Shown: positions 1 to 10,536 of the stretch, in pieces
Layout of the letters: the number at the start of each line of letters is the position of its first letter
Position numbering within the stretch: the first letter of the stretch is position 1
Assembly: GCA_002748285.1 (NCBI GenBank)
Contig: PDSA01000026.1
Span: 1 to 64,000, forward strand
From: Rhodobacterales bacterium
GTDB lineage: Bacteria > Pseudomonadota > Alphaproteobacteria > Rhodobacterales > Rhodobacteraceae
Length of the DNA: 64,000 nt
Reading direction: 5' to 3'
Position numbers and translations under genes: made by a program
The notes under the pieces: generated by a model
Databases searched by the model: none
What the model was told of the DNA's origin: nothing
What the model saw: the letters and a program-made list of their open reading frames with translations, nothing else

Positions 1-210
1 CATAACCGCCGCACGGGGGGCAGCGCCTTGCTGCCATGGCCACGTAAAATATACGGTTGTGCCTTGGAAGCAACCCAGAAATCAGATCAGAAAAGAACAT
101 GAAAAGGCAAATGCAATGCATGGTGTAGCTGGCGAGCGTGGATATTGATCCCACAATCCATAGTATAACATGGGGCTATCACACAGATTTCAGTGCCACT
201 GGGAACACGC
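1..210. other. Left-edge intergenic stretch downstream of murC
   Basis: No gene can be supported here. murC ends at 211 on the minus strand. In related genomes the division cluster continues with murB, but nothing resembling it is visible in these 210 bases. A CAT at 1-3 could be a minus-strand ATG leading out of the window, but there is no protein to judge. Confidence 0.5.
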
Positions 211-1605
211 CTATCCCCGCCCCGGCAAATCATTGGCCCAGGCCGAGATCGTGCCCGCGCCCAGACAGATCACCATATCGCCGGGTTTGGCCTCGGCTTT
301 GATCAGCTCAGACATGGCGTCCTGACTTTCCAGCGCAACCGCATGGCGGTGGCCGTGGCGGATCAGCCCGGCGACCAGATCATCGCGGCTGGCCCCTTCG
401 ATCGGGGCTTCTCCGGCGGCGAACACATCGGCAATGCCGACCAGATCGGCATCGTTGAAACAGGCGCAGAATTCTTCAAACAAATCATGCAGGCGCGAAT
501 AACGGTGCGGCTGATGCATGGCCAGCACCCGGCCTTTGGTCGCCTGACGTGCCGCTTTCAGCGCGGCGGCGATTTCAACCGGGTGGTGGGCGTAATCATC
601 AATGATCGTCACCCCATTCAGCTGCCCCACCCGGGTAAAGCGCCGGTTCACGCCTTTGAACGCGGCCAGAGCATCGCGGATTTCGGCCCGTTTCATCCCC
701 AGATGCCGCGCCACCGCCACCGCGGCCAGAGCATTAGAGACATTGTGATCGCCGGGCATCGGCAGCACGCAATCGCGGATCAGCTTGTCTTCGGCGTGCA
801 GTTCGATGTCAAAATAGGCCGCGCCATCCTCATAGCGCAGATTCACCGCCCGCACATCGGCCTGCGCGTTAAAACCATAGGTCACAACCCGCCGGTCGGT
901 GATGCGCCCGACCAGAGCCTGCACTTCGGGATGATCGGTGCAGCACACAGCCAGCCCGTAAAACGGGATGTTGGAGACGAAATCGTAAAAGCCCTCGCGC
1001 AGGGCGTCAAAGCTGCCCCAATGCTCCATATGCTCAGGGTCGATATTAGTGACAACGGCAATGGTGGCGGGCAGACGGTTGAAGGTGCCATCGGATTCGT
1101 CGGCCTCGACCACCATCCAGTCTCCGGCCCCCATCCGCGCATTCGAACCATAGGCATGGATCACCCCGCCATTGATCACGGTGGGGTCGATGCCGCCCTT
1201 GACCAGCAGCTCGGCCACCAAGGTGGTGGTGGTGGTTTTGCCATGGGTGCCGGCGACGGCAACATTGGATTTCAGGCGCATCAGCTCGGCCAGCATCTCG
1301 GCGCGGCGCACCACGGGCATGCCGCGGGCGCGGGCTTCGTCCAGCTCGGCATTGCCGGGTTTGATCGCGGATGAGATCACCACAACCTGCGCGTCTTTCA
1401 GGTTCTCCGCGCTCTGGCCTTCGAAAATCTTGGCCCCCAGCTGCTCCAGCCGGTCGGTGATCTTGCTGCGTTTCAGATCCGAGCCCTGCACCTGATAGCC
1501 ATGGTTCAGCAGCACTTCGGCAATCCCCGACATGCCGATACCGCCAATGCCGACGAAATGGATCGCGCCGACATCAAGCGGCAATTTGGTTGCGACTGTG
1601 TTCAT
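211..1605 (-). CDS. murC: UDP-N-acetylmuramate--L-alanine ligase
   Basis: Cytoplasmic Mur ligase that adds L-alanine to UDP-MurNAc using ATP, the first step of peptidoglycan stem-peptide synthesis. The 464 residues are full length. The N-terminal Rossmann motif GIGGIGMSG (about 19-27), the ATP-binding loop [10 protein letters not shown] (about 117-126) and the downstream HPVEIAAAL ligase motif are all visible. The start ATG overlaps the murG stop as ATGA, so the two are probably translationally coupled. It is the last gene of the ftsW-murG-murC run in this window. Recognition is secure. Confidence 0.97.
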   Translation of the reverse strand: MNTVATKLPLDVGAIHFVGIGGIGMSGIAEVLLNHGYQVQGSDLKRSKITDRLEQLGAKIFEGQSAENLKDAQVVVISSAIKPGNAELDEARARGMPVVRRAEMLAELMRLKSNVAVAGTHGKTTTTTLVAELLVKGGIDPTVINGGVIHAYGSNARMGAGDWMVVEADESDGTFNRLPATIAVVTNIDPEHMEHWGSFDALREGFYDFVSNIPFYGLAVCCTDHPEVQALVGRITDRRVVTYGFNAQADVRAVNLRYEDGAAYFDIELHAEDKLIRDCVLPMPGDHNVSNALAAVAVARHLGMKRAEIRDALAAFKGVNRRFTRVGQLNGVTIIDDYAHHPVEIAAALKAARQATKGRVLAMHQPHRYSRLHDLFEEFCACFNDADLVGIADVFAAGEAPIEGASRDDLVAGLIRHGHRHAVALESQDAMSELIKAEAKPGDMVICLGAGTISAWANDLPGRG

Positions 1606-2708
1606 CTGTCTGTTCCTGTCTCTGCGTAATGTTCCACCATTTCGACCAGCCGATCGGTGGCGTCCGGGCGCCCGCAGGACAGGGCGGCGGCGGCCATCTG
1701 GCTGGCGGCGTCCGGGGCGGTGAGGATGCTCTCGATCTGTTGGCTGAGCGCCTCGGCATTCAGCTTGCTTTCCGGGATCAGCACCGCCGCATCAGCCCCG
1801 ACCAGTGCGCGGGCATTGGCGGTTTGTTCATCGCGAATGGCGGCGGCAAGCGGCACCAGAATGGAGGGCCGCCCGATCACCGCAATATCGGCCACCGAGG
1901 ACGCGCCCGAGCGGCTGATCACCAGCTGCGCCTCGCTCATCCGGCGCGGCACATCGTTGAAAAAGGGTTGCACCTCGGCGGTGATGCCGTGTTTGGCATA
2001 GTAGTCCTGCACCCGATTCAGGTCTTCGTCGCGGGCCTGATGCGAGATGCGCAGAAAGCCGCGCAGGGTTCGGGGCAGGCGGGCGATGGCTTCGGGCACG
2101 GTGTCGGACAAAATCCGCGCCCCTTGCGAGCCGCCAATCACCAGAATTGACATCGGGTAGTCTCCGGGCGCGATATAGCCCGAGCCGGCACGTTGCAACA
2201 CCGCGCTGCGCACCGGGTTGCCGGTATAGGTGCTGGTGACACCTTCGGGCAGCTCGGTGGGCGAAGTGCCGCAGGCGATGGCATTGACCCGTTTGGCAAA
2301 CAGCTGATTGACCCGGCCCAGAACGCCGTTTTGTTCGTGCAACAGACGCGGGCGGCGCAGCAACCACGCCGCCGCCATGGCCGGGATCGACGGATAGCCG
2401 CCAAAGCCGACCACAATCGCCGGTTTGTCGCGCCACATTTTAAAACTTGCACCGATCACCCCGGCCATGATGCGAAACGGCACCATCAGCTTGGCCACAG
2501 CCCCGCCCCGGGCGAAGGTGGCCGAAGCGATTTGTTCGACTTCGACCACATGCGGGAAGCCTCCGGTATAGCGTGCCCCGCGGGCATCGGTCGAAAGCTT
2601 GACCCGCCAGCCCTTGCGCAGCATGGCTTCGGCCAGCGCCTGCGCCGGGAACATATGCCCTCCGGTGCCGCCGGCGGCGATGATCAACAGAGGCGGCTTG
2701 GCGCTCAT
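1602..2708 (-). CDS. murG: UDP-N-acetylglucosamine--MurNAc-(pentapeptide) pyrophosphoryl-undecaprenol GlcNAc transferase
   Basis: Peripheral inner-membrane GT28 glycosyltransferase that converts lipid I to lipid II. The 368-residue product begins with the glycine-rich GGTGGH loop near residue 14, followed by GFGGYPS and a C-terminal donor-site segment (GGSQGA, then [10 protein letters not shown]), all typical of MurG. Its start overlaps the ftsW stop and its stop overlaps the murC start (ATGA at both junctions), which shows a tightly coupled division and wall operon transcribed leftward. Confidence 0.96.
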   Translation of the reverse strand: MSAKPPLLIIAAGGTGGHMFPAQALAEAMLRKGWRVKLSTDARGARYTGGFPHVVEVEQIASATFARGGAVAKLMVPFRIMAGVIGASFKMWRDKPAIVVGFGGYPSIPAMAAAWLLRRPRLLHEQNGVLGRVNQLFAKRVNAIACGTSPTELPEGVTSTYTGNPVRSAVLQRAGSGYIAPGDYPMSILVIGGSQGARILSDTVPEAIARLPRTLRGFLRISHQARDEDLNRVQDYYAKHGITAEVQPFFNDVPRRMSEAQLVISRSGASSVADIAVIGRPSILVPLAAAIRDEQTANARALVGADAAVLIPESKLNAEALSQQIESILTAPDAASQMAAAALSCGRPDATDRLVEMVEHYAETGTDR

Positions 2709-3886
2709 GCTCGGGTCCCTCGCTTGGTGAATTGGTCGATGATCTCGCCCTGTGGACGGGTACGGGTAAAGGCCAGCAGCATCCCCGCGGCAATCCCCAC
2801 TGCCACCAGTGACGAACCGCCATAGCTGATAAAGGGCAGCGTCATGCCTTTGGCCGGCAACAGCCGCACCGCAACGCCCATATTGATCATCGCCTGCACG
2901 CCGAACATGCAGGCCAGACCGGTTCCGGCCAGCCGGATAAAGGTATCGCGTTCACGGATCAGCCGCAGCAGCGAGCGCACGGTGATGATCGTATAAAGCG
3001 CAATGATCAGCAGCACCAAAATCAGCCCGTATTCCTCGGCCGCCACGGCAACGATGAAATCGGTATGAGCATCGGGAAGCGACCATTTCACCTGACCTCC
3101 ACCAACCCCGACGCCGAAAAATCCGCCTTCCTGAATGGCGTTGGTGGCATAGCCGATCTGGGTGTTCGGGTCGATATCGGTGGACAGAAAGCCATCAATG
3201 CGGCGGGCGAAATGTTCGGAATTGCTATAGGCGAAGGTGCCGCCAAACACCACGAGGCCGGCAATGACGATCAATAGCAAAAAGGGCGCTCCGGCGACGA
3301 AATACATCACGCCCCAGCCAAACAACACCAGAGAGGCCTGCCCGAAATCCGGTTGCATCACCAAAAAGCCGACCACAACCACGGCGATGATAAAGGAATA
3401 GAGCCGCCCGGGCATGCCGTTGATTTCCTGACTGGCCGACATCAGCCAGGCTGCCAGCACCACAAAGCCGGGTTTGAGGAACTCCGAGGGCTGGACCGAG
3501 CCCAGCCCAACGGCGCGCAGCGAATACCAGCGCACCGCGCCTTTGCCAAAATCGGTGCCCAGAATGGGCAGCAGGACCAGTGCGACAAAGGCCACCAAAA
3601 ACCCCAGCACCCCCAGCCGGCGCACCAGCGAAGGGGCCATCATCGAAGTGATGAACAGCGCCATCATCGAGATCGTGCCATACATCAGGTGCAATCGGAC
3701 ATAGTGGAAATCCCCCAGCCCGTTTTTCGCGGCCAAAGGCGGTGAGGCCGCCAGCCCCAGCAAAATGCCGATGCCAAACAGCAGCAGGACCGAAGTCAGC
3801 GACCATTTGTCAACTGTTTGCCACCATTTGGGGAGAACGGGTTCATGATCATGAACCTCGACTGCTCCATAGACCATTTCTGTCAT
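2705..3886 (-). CDS. ftsW: Peptidoglycan glycosyltransferase FtsW (SEDS family)
   Basis: Multi-pass SEDS-family polymerase of the divisome that polymerises lipid II. I chose the ATG at 3886 ([10 protein letters not shown]) instead of an upstream in-frame start, because the extra 66 residues are not membrane-like and the region there is intergenic. The 393 residues fit the family. About ten hydrophobic segments, the conserved KPGFV region and the C-terminal [10 protein letters not shown] motif are seen. It is the first gene of the coupled ftsW-murG-murC set. The promoter is probably in the 320-base gap upstream but I cannot pick it out. Confidence 0.94.
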   Translation of the reverse strand: MTEMVYGAVEVHDHEPVLPKWWQTVDKWSLTSVLLLFGIGILLGLAASPPLAAKNGLGDFHYVRLHLMYGTISMMALFITSMMAPSLVRRLGVLGFLVAFVALVLLPILGTDFGKGAVRWYSLRAVGLGSVQPSEFLKPGFVVLAAWLMSASQEINGMPGRLYSFIIAVVVVGFLVMQPDFGQASLVLFGWGVMYFVAGAPFLLLIVIAGLVVFGGTFAYSNSEHFARRIDGFLSTDIDPNTQIGYATNAIQEGGFFGVGVGGGQVKWSLPDAHTDFIVAVAAEEYGLILVLLIIALYTIITVRSLLRLIRERDTFIRLAGTGLACMFGVQAMINMGVAVRLLPAKGMTLPFISYGGSSLVAVGIAAGMLLAFTRTRPQGEIIDQFTKRGTRA

Positions 3887-4088
3887 GGGATACCGCCTAT
3901 CTGCCTCTGTCAATGCCCGCTGAGCGGGTCTGCTCTGCCCGGTTATCCGGGTCTGGGGGCACTCTAGCGCAACTGAAAGGGTGATGCTAGTGCTTATATC
4001 CCGGCCTTTTCTGGCGGAACTGCGGGTGGGCAGAAAATGGCGATTTGCGGTTTGAAACCCCCACGAAACATCGTTTAATCGCAATAAC

Positions 4089-4167
4089 GCCGGGCTGCGT
4101 CTGCCTGGGTAGGCGCAGAATGCGCCTGCCGGGGGGCAGGCAGGCGCAGCCCGGCCTATCGGCCGGG
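4089..4167. repeat. GC-rich palindromic repeat, copy 1
   Basis: Lies in the 321-base gap between gcvP and ftsW (3887-4207), which holds no gene. Nested inverted repeats are built on TGCGCCTGCC and its complement (4121-4130 against 4137-4148), flanked by outer GGGCTGCG / CGCAGCCC arms. Related blocks occur at 23130-23183, 40235-40267, 57209-57243 and, truncated, near 62973. All lie between genes. It may act as a transcript 3' end for gcvP, but no clear U-run follows. Confidence 0.7.
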
Positions 4168-4207
4168 CGGGACGGTTTGAGGGGATGCCGCCATTTGGAG
4201 CAGCGCC

Positions 4208-7063
4208 TTAACTGCCGGAATCCTCGTCTTCATACGCGCTCAGCGGTGGGCAGGTGCAGACCAGATTGCGGTCGCCATACACATTGTCCACCCGCCCCAC
4301 AGGCGGCCAGTATTTATCCACCTTAAAAGCTCCGGGCGGAAAGCAGCCCTGCTCGCGGCTATAAGGCCGATCCCAATCCTCAACCAAATCACGCACCGTA
4401 TGCGGCGCGTTTTTCAGCGGGTTGTTCTGGGCATCCATTGCCCCACTTTCCACATCGGCAATTTCGCGGCGGATCGACAGCATCGCGTCCACAAAACGAT
4501 CCAGCTCGGCTTTGGTTTCGCTCTCGGTCGGCTCGACCATCAACGTACCCGCCACCGGCCAGCTCATGGTTGGCGAATGAAAACCGCTATCAATCAGCCG
4601 TTTGGCGATGTCATCCACGGTGATATGAGCGCTGGCCTCAAAGGGGCGGGTATCCAGAATGCACTCATGTGCCACACGGCCATTGCTACCCTTGAACAGC
4701 ACATCATAAGCCCCTTCCAGCCGCTTGGCGATGTAATTTGCGTTTAAAATCGCAACCTTGGTGGCCTGAGTTAAACCAGCGCCGCCCATCATCAGCACAT
4801 AGGCCCAGCTGATCACCAGCACCGAAGCCGACCCGAATTGCGCCGCCGACACCGCGCCTTCGCCGCCAATCGGATCGCCGGGCAGATAGGGGGCCAGATG
4901 CGCCTTGACGCCAATCGGCCCCATCCCCGGCCCGCCGCCGCCATGGGGGATGGCAAAGGTCTTGTGCAGGTTCAGATGGCTGACATCTCCGCCGATTTCG
5001 CCGGGGCGCACCAGCCCGACCATGGCGTTCAGATTGGCGCCGTCGATGTAAACCTGACCGCCAAATTCATGGGTGATGTCGCAAATCTCGCGCACGGTTT
5101 GTTCAAACACCCCATGGGTCGAGGGGTAAGTGATCATCGACGCGGCCAGATTGTCGCCAGCGGCCGCGGCTTTGGCGCGGAAATCCTCAAGGTCGATATC
5201 GCCGTTTTCTGCCGATTTCACCACCACCACTTTCATCCCCGCCATCTGAGCGCTGGCCGGGTTGGTGCCATGGGCCGAAACCGGGATAAGGCAGATGTTG
5301 CGATGCCCCTGCCCATTGGCCTGATGATAGGCGTTGATCGTCAGCAAGCCGGCATATTCGCCCTGCGCCCCGGAATTGGGCTGCATCGACATCGCGTCAT
5401 AGCCGGTGATCTGGCAGAGCTTGTCGCTGAGGTCCGAGATCATCTGGTGATAACCCTCAACCTGATCGCGCGGGGCCAGCGGATGGATATTGGCGAATTG
5501 CGGCCAGCTGAGCGGCATCATTTCTGCCGCCGAGTTCAGCTTCATGGTGCAGGAACCCAACGGGATCATCGCCCGGTCCAGCGCCAGATCGCGGTCTGCC
5601 AGACGGCGCATATAGCGCATCATCTCGGTTTCGGCGCGGTTCATCTGGAACACCGGATGGGTCAGGTAATCGGACACGCGCAGCAGCGGCTCGGGCACGC
5701 GGAAAGCCTCGCCCTCCAGCACCACCTCGCCGTCCTCCTCAATGCCAAAGGCCAGCCACAGCCGCCGGATGGTATCGGGCCGGGTGGTTTCGTCCAGCGA
5801 AATGCCCAGCCGACTGTCACCGATTTTGCGCAGATTGATCCGCTGGGCCAGCGCGGCCTGATAGATCACCCCTTGCAGCGGACCAACATCAACCGTGACA
5901 GTGTCAAAGAAATGCTCGGGCGTCACCGTAAACCCGGCCTCTTGCAGCCCGCGCACCATGCGCACGGTTTTGCCATGAATCTGTTGCGCAATCGCCTTCA
6001 GCCCCTTGGGCCCGTGAAACACCCCGTAAAACGACGCCATCACCGCCAGCAGCGCCTGTGCGGTGCAGACATTCGAGGTGGCTTTTTCGCGGCGGATATG
6101 TTGCTCGCGGGTTTGCAGCGACAGCCGGTAGGCCGCATCGCCATGGCTGTCGATCGACACCCCGATGATGCGCCCGGGCATAGCGCGTTTCATGCTGTCT
6201 TTGCAGGCCATATAGGCCGCGTGCGGGCCGCCATAGCCCAGAGGCACCCCGAAACGCTGGGTCGAGCCGATGGCAATATCCGCCCCCATCGCGCCGGGCT
6301 CTTTCAGCACGGTCAGCGCCATGGGGTCAGCGATGACGATGCCAATCGCTTTGTGGTCGTGCAGAGCCGCCATCTGGTCGGTGAAATCGCGGATATGGCC
6401 GTAAGTGCCGGGATATTGGAAAATCGCGCCGAACAGCTGATCGGGCTGCATATCCTCGGGCGCTCCGATGATCACCTCGATCCCCAGCGGTTTGGCCCGG
6501 GTCTGCATTACCGAGATGTTTTGCGGATGACAGTTTTCATCAATGAAAAACGCCTTGGCCTTGGATTTGGACACACGCTGCGCCATGGTCATCGCTTCGC
6601 CCGCAGCACTTGCTTCGTCCAGCAGCGACGCATTGGCGATCTCAAGCCCGGTCAGATCGGTGATCATGGTCTGGAAATTCAGCAGCGCCTCAAGCCGCCC
6701 CTGCGAGATTTCCGGCTGATAGGGCGTGTAGGCGGTATACCAGGCCGGATTTTCCAGAATGTTGCGCTGAATGGCCGGCGGCGTGATCGCGCCGTAATAG
6801 CCTTGCCCGATCATGGTGGTGAAGACCTGATTTTTCTTGGCCGCTTCGCCAACATACCACATCCATTCGCGCTCGGATTTGGGATCGCCAAATTCCAGAG
6901 GCTGTTTGCTGCGGATGCTGGCGGGCACGGTTTGATCTATCAGCTCGTCCAGACTGCCCACGCCCAGAACCTTGAGCATCTCGGCCATTTCCTCGGGCGA
7001 TGGGCCGATATGGCGGCGGTTGGCAAAATCGTAAGGTTGGTAATCGGTGGGTGTAAAGGGCAT
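4208..7063 (-). CDS. gcvP: Glycine dehydrogenase (decarboxylating), P protein
   Basis: PLP-dependent P protein of the glycine cleavage system. It decarboxylates glycine and passes aminomethyl to the lipoyl arm of GcvH. The 951 residues form the fused (single-chain) type. The N-terminal IGPSPEEM segment and the C-half PLP lysine in the [12 protein letters not shown] motif are present. The start is supported by AAAGGA just upstream. It is third in the gcvT-gcvH-gcvP run, separated from gcvH by 160 bases, most of them a palindromic repeat element. Expression is presumably governed by the glycine riboswitch ahead of gcvT. Confidence 0.97.
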   Translation of the reverse strand: MPFTPTDYQPYDFANRRHIGPSPEEMAEMLKVLGVGSLDELIDQTVPASIRSKQPLEFGDPKSEREWMWYVGEAAKKNQVFTTMIGQGYYGAITPPAIQRNILENPAWYTAYTPYQPEISQGRLEALLNFQTMITDLTGLEIANASLLDEASAAGEAMTMAQRVSKSKAKAFFIDENCHPQNISVMQTRAKPLGIEVIIGAPEDMQPDQLFGAIFQYPGTYGHIRDFTDQMAALHDHKAIGIVIADPMALTVLKEPGAMGADIAIGSTQRFGVPLGYGGPHAAYMACKDSMKRAMPGRIIGVSIDSHGDAAYRLSLQTREQHIRREKATSNVCTAQALLAVMASFYGVFHGPKGLKAIAQQIHGKTVRMVRGLQEAGFTVTPEHFFDTVTVDVGPLQGVIYQAALAQRINLRKIGDSRLGISLDETTRPDTIRRLWLAFGIEEDGEVVLEGEAFRVPEPLLRVSDYLTHPVFQMNRAETEMMRYMRRLADRDLALDRAMIPLGSCTMKLNSAAEMMPLSWPQFANIHPLAPRDQVEGYHQMISDLSDKLCQITGYDAMSMQPNSGAQGEYAGLLTINAYHQANGQGHRNICLIPVSAHGTNPASAQMAGMKVVVVKSAENGDIDLEDFRAKAAAAGDNLAASMITYPSTHGVFEQTVREICDITHEFGGQVYIDGANLNAMVGLVRPGEIGGDVSHLNLHKTFAIPHGGGGPGMGPIGVKAHLAPYLPGDPIGGEGAVSAAQFGSASVLVISWAYVLMMGGAGLTQATKVAILNANYIAKRLEGAYDVLFKGSNGRVAHECILDTRPFEASAHITVDDIAKRLIDSGFHSPTMSWPVAGTLMVEPTESETKAELDRFVDAMLSIRREIADVESGAMDAQNNPLKNAPHTVRDLVEDWDRPYSREQGCFPPGAFKVDKYWPPVGRVDNVYGDRNLVCTCPPLSAYEDEDSGS

Positions 7064-7120
7064 GGGTTTCCTTTGAGATTCAGTCTGTTATCCAGCGTTG
7101 TTCATGCGATGAATCAAGTT

Positions 7121-7226
7121 CTATAGCGTTTGACGAAATAGCTGAAAGATAGAGCCTCACTTAACGCGTTGAAATCTATGATTTCAGGCAGCGTTAAGTG
7201 AGTCGGGTTTTTCGCATAACGCTTTA
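7121..7226 (-). repeat. MITE-like palindromic element, copy A
   Basis: A ~105-base element with imperfect terminal inverted repeats (AAAGCGTTATGCGAAA against TAGCGTTTGACGAAAT) flanked by TA, and an internal hairpin (CTCACTTAACGC against GCGTTAAGTGAG). It sits inside the gcv operon between gcvH and gcvP. Its first three bases, read on the minus strand, are the TAA stop codon of gcvH. Copies B (26300-26407) and C (56652-56757) share the sequence and the stop-codon position. A TA duplication would suit mobilisation by an IS630/mariner-type transposase; that is inference. Confidence 0.88.
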
Positions 7227-7583
7227 GCCGATAAAGGCCTTATAGGCGGCTTCGTCCATCAGATCGTCCATTTGCGAAGGGTCCGCCGGTTTCATCTTGA
7301 AAAACCAAGCATCGCCCTGCGCATCTTCGTTCACCTTGCCCGGCTCATCCACCAGCGCTTCGTTCACCTCGACAATCTCGCCGTCAATCGGGGCCAGAAT
7401 TTCGGACGCGGCCTTGACCGATTCAATCACCACGATCTCATCATCCTTGGCCACCTCTTCATCGGTCTCGGGCAGTTCGACAAACACCACATCGCCCAGC
7501 TGCTCGGCAGCGTGTTCGGTGATGCCGACCACGACCAGACCATCTTCCAGACGCAGCCATTCATGTTCTTCTGTAAATTTCAT
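7224..7583 (-). CDS. gcvH: Glycine cleavage system H protein
   Basis: Lipoyl carrier protein that shuttles the aminomethyl intermediate between GcvP, GcvT and lipoamide dehydrogenase. The 119 residues are a normal size. The lipoylation lysine is K57 in the ESVKAASE motif, and the N-terminal EEHEWL signature is present. It starts 21 bases after gcvT, so the pair should be cotranscribed. Its TAA stop codon is formed by the first bases of a palindromic repeat element, which may have replaced the original 3' end. Confidence 0.97.
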   Translation of the reverse strand: MKFTEEHEWLRLEDGLVVVGITEHAAEQLGDVVFVELPETDEEVAKDDEIVVIESVKAASEILAPIDGEIVEVNEALVDEPGKVNEDAQGDAWFFKMKPADPSQMDDLMDEAAYKAFIG

Positions 7584-7604
7584 GCTGATTTTTCCCTTGT
7601 TGAC

Positions 7605-8735
7605 TTATCGTTTATAGCTGGCGGGGCGAAAAGGCAGCGCGGCCACGGTGGCCGGCAGGCGTTTGCCCCGGAGTTCGGCATAGAGTTTGCTGCCAATTTC
7701 GGCCATCTCGGCAGGCACATAGCCCATGGACACCGGCCGTTCCAAGCTGGGCCCAAACGCGCCCGAAGTGATCTGGCCGATTGGCTCGGCGGCCTCAGGG
7801 CTGGCAAAGAGCGGCGTGCCGGCGCGCATCGGCGCCCGCCCATCGGGCAAAATCCCCACCCGGCGGCGGCTGGGGCCAGTTTCAAGCTCGGCCAAAATCC
7901 GCGCCGCCCCGGGGAAGCCCCCTGCCCGCGCCCCGCCGCTGCGCCGCGCTTTCTGGATCGCCCACTCCAGCGACGCCTCGACCGGGCTGGTGCCGGTGTC
8001 AATGTCATTGCCATAAAGGCACAGCCCCGCCTCGAGCCGCAAACTGTCACGCGCCCCAAGGCCGATGGGCTGCACGGCTTCATGCGCCAGCAACGCGCGG
8101 GCGAAGGCTTCGGCCTGATCGTTGCTCACCGAAATCTCATAGCCATCCTCGCCGGTATAGCCCGAGCGCGACACCCAAAGCGGGCCGAATTCCGACTCCA
8201 GCACCGCAACATCCATGAAACTCATATCCGCGGCCTTCGGAACAATCGCCGCCAGCACGGTTTCGGCGGCTGGCCCCTGCAAGGCCAGAAGGGCACGGTC
8301 TGTGATTTCTTCGATGTCGCAAGCTTCGGACAGATGGGCGCGCATATGCGCCAGATCGGCCTGTTTGCAGGCGGCGTTAACCACGGCAAACAGATGATCG
8401 CCGCGATTGGCCAGCATCAGATCATCGCTGATCCCGCCGCTTTCAGTGGTGAACATCGCATAACGCTGACGCCCGGCAGGCAGTGCCAACAGCGCCACCG
8501 GCACCAGTTGTTCAAAGGCGCGGGCGGCATCGGTCACATCGCCGGATTTGGGCCGCAAAATCACCTGCCCCATATGGCTGACATCAAACAAACCGGCAGC
8601 GGCACGGGTATGCAGATGTTCCTTCATCACCCCCAGCCGGTATTGCACCGGCATGTCATACCCGGCGAAGGGCACCATTTTCGCGCCCAGCTCCAGATGC
8701 AGCTCATAAAGACCCGTGCGTTTTAACTCACCCAT
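7605..8735 (-). CDS. gcvT: Aminomethyltransferase, glycine cleavage T protein
   Basis: Transfers the one-carbon unit from the GcvH aminomethyl-lipoyl arm to tetrahydrofolate and releases ammonia. The chosen start, MGELKRTG at 8735, gives 376 residues, normal for the family; an upstream in-frame ATG would add 12 residues with no support. The motifs DVSHMGQ near residue 50 and YTGEDGYE in the middle are diagnostic. It is the first gene of the gcvTHP unit and lies directly behind a tandem glycine riboswitch. Confidence 0.95.
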   Translation of the reverse strand: MGELKRTGLYELHLELGAKMVPFAGYDMPVQYRLGVMKEHLHTRAAAGLFDVSHMGQVILRPKSGDVTDAARAFEQLVPVALLALPAGRQRYAMFTTESGGISDDLMLANRGDHLFAVVNAACKQADLAHMRAHLSEACDIEEITDRALLALQGPAAETVLAAIVPKAADMSFMDVAVLESEFGPLWVSRSGYTGEDGYEISVSNDQAEAFARALLAHEAVQPIGLGARDSLRLEAGLCLYGNDIDTGTSPVEASLEWAIQKARRSGGARAGGFPGAARILAELETGPSRRRVGILPDGRAPMRAGTPLFASPEAAEPIGQITSGAFGPSLERPVSMGYVPAEMAEIGSKLYAELRGKRLPATVAALPFRPASYKR

Positions 8736-8810
8736 GATGATTGTCCCCCCTACTGGCCCACCGGACAGCATCCGGCATCAACGAAACGACCCGCAAGGCC
8801 GCCTGATTAA

Positions 8811-8975
8811 TGCCCCCTCTGTCCTTGTCGCCTGAGATCGTTATCCCTTCGGCGGGCGCATCTGCGCCACTCTCCAGAGTTTTATCGCATCAGAACCGGT
8901 CCCTTGGGCCTGAGAGTTTGGCGGGGCGCCTGCTCCTTCGGCACTGGAATGTTCCAGATTCTCCCGGCTCTGACC
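8811..8975 (-). promoter_or_regulatory. Tandem glycine riboswitch (gcvT motif)
   Basis: Read on the minus strand, two aptamer cores follow each other. The first has GGGAGA, GCCGAAGGAGCA and CTCTCAGGC. The second has CTCTGGAGAG, GCCGAAGGGAT and TCTCAGGC, ending in GGACAGAGGGG. These are hallmark elements of the cooperative glycine riboswitch. It ends about 75 bases upstream of the gcvT start, so glycine should control the glycine cleavage operon. Confidence 0.95.
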
Positions 8976-9030
8976 GACTCAGGTTAAACCAGCCCGTGCC
9001 CTATCGCAAGCGCTTGTCTCAGGACAAGGT

Positions 9031-10368
9031 TTACGGGCAGAACAGATCATTGGTGACGGCAAACACCATCAGGGTCAGCAGCAAGGCCAGCCCCACCGCC
9101 ATCAGAACACGCAGAATACGGTCGCTGGGGGGCTTGCCGGTGATGGCTTCGAAGGTGAAAAACGCCAGATGCCCGCCATCCAGAACCGGCACCGGAAACA
9201 GGTTCATCAGGCCAATCGCGGTGGACAGCAGCGCGATGAAATAGATGAAATCCCAACCGCCGCGCGAGGCCATCTGGCCCGAGACCTTGGCAATTCCGAT
9301 CGGCCCGGAAATGTTGCAGGAGCTGATCTTGCCGGCGACCATGTGGTAAAGTCCCCACAGCGATTGGGTGACAATGCCCAGCGTGCGGTCAGAGCCAAGC
9401 ACCAGCGCTTCGCCAAAGCCGATGCTGCGGGTGCCGGTGGTAAAGAAATAGCCGCCGCTGATCCCCATCAGGTAACGGGTTTCAAAGGTGGTGTCCGAGG
9501 TGGGCAGATCGCGCATGGTGGCCTTAAGGGTGACTTCGATGATCTTGCCATCTCGCCACAGTTTGATCACAGCCGGTTCGCCTTTGGAGGCGGACACCAG
9601 AGGGATCATCTGGCTGAACTGGAACACATTCTGGCCGTTGATCGACAGGATCACATCATCAACCCGGATGCCGGCCTGTTCCGCCGACCAGCCCGGCGTG
9701 ACCGCATCCACCCGGGTGGGCGATAGCGGCGGGCCCATCACGGTGATCTCTTGCCCATCGCGTTTCACGGTGTAATCCAGCTGCCGGGCTACGGGCAGCT
9801 TATCGACGAAGCCCTGAAAATCATCACGCGCCGGGAATTTCACGCCATTAATCGCCAGCAATTCATCGCCCGGCTGCAGTTCGTTCACCCCGTCGGGCAG
9901 CGCGTGTATCTCATCAATCACCGGCGGGTAAGACGGCACGCCCGAGAACATCGCCAGCCCGGTCAGCAGCGCGATCGACAGGATAAAGTTAAACACCGGC
10001 CCCGCCAGCACCGTCAGAAACCGCGCCCAGAGCGGGGCACCATGCATGGTACGGCGCAGTTCCTGTTCCGACAGCTGGCCGACCGCATCGGCGTCCTTGC
10101 CGCTGGCCGCATCCGAATCGCCATAGAATTTGACAAAGCCGCCAAAAGGAAGCGCCGCGATCTGCCATTTGGTGCCGCGTTTGTCATATCGGGACCAGAT
10201 CACTGGGCCAAAGCCCAGCGAGAACACATCCGCATGGATGCCGCAGAGCCGGCCAATGATGTAGTGACCATATTCATGCACCGCGACGATGATCAGCAGT
10301 GTCACCACAAAGGCCACCGCCGTCAGTGAGAAATTGCCGAATGATGGCAAGAGCCCCAAGAAATCCAA
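9031..10368 (-). CDS. rseP: RIP site-2 metalloprotease RseP family
   Basis: Inner-membrane zinc protease that cleaves anti-sigma factors and remnant signal peptides within the membrane. The 445 residues carry the zinc motif HEYGH at 31-35 in the first transmembrane segment, a central PDZ region and the C-terminal PVLDGGH motif that completes the active site. The start appears to be a TTG with AGAGG upstream. Usually dxr precedes it and bamA follows it in this order; here cdsA precedes it directly and the glycine riboswitch region follows. Confidence 0.94.
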   Translation of the reverse strand: MDFLGLLPSFGNFSLTAVAFVVTLLIIVAVHEYGHYIIGRLCGIHADVFSLGFGPVIWSRYDKRGTKWQIAALPFGGFVKFYGDSDAASGKDADAVGQLSEQELRRTMHGAPLWARFLTVLAGPVFNFILSIALLTGLAMFSGVPSYPPVIDEIHALPDGVNELQPGDELLAINGVKFPARDDFQGFVDKLPVARQLDYTVKRDGQEITVMGPPLSPTRVDAVTPGWSAEQAGIRVDDVILSINGQNVFQFSQMIPLVSASKGEPAVIKLWRDGKIIEVTLKATMRDLPTSDTTFETRYLMGISGGYFFTTGTRSIGFGEALVLGSDRTLGIVTQSLWGLYHMVAGKISSCNISGPIGIAKVSGQMASRGGWDFIYFIALLSTAIGLMNLFPVPVLDGGHLAFFTFEAITGKPPSDRILRVLMAVGLALLLTLMVFAVTNDLFCP

Positions 10369-10536
10369 TACTCCGTCCTCTTTCTTTTGTGACCTGCCCG
10401 GCCTTTTACTTAAAATGCGCGCGGCATTTGCCCTGCTAAATGGCCGCTGCGCCGCCCCATATCAAGGCCGGTTGCGGCATTATTAAGGCACTTTCACGAC
10501 CAAAACCGCATAAATCGGCCCGAAGCTCTGCCGGGA

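Noticed and set aside
1..3. Possible minus-strand ATG at the extreme left edge
   Set aside because: No ribosome site is convincing and no coding sequence is within the window.
4838..7126. Long open frame on the plus strand opposite gcvP (762 codons)
   Set aside because: It is the antisense of an intact gcvP, its composition is His- and Arg-rich with no recognisable domain, and high GC makes such shadow frames common.
7272..8726. Long plus-strand frame opposite gcvT and gcvH (484 codons)
   Set aside because: Antisense shadow of two certain genes; no ribosome site and no domain.
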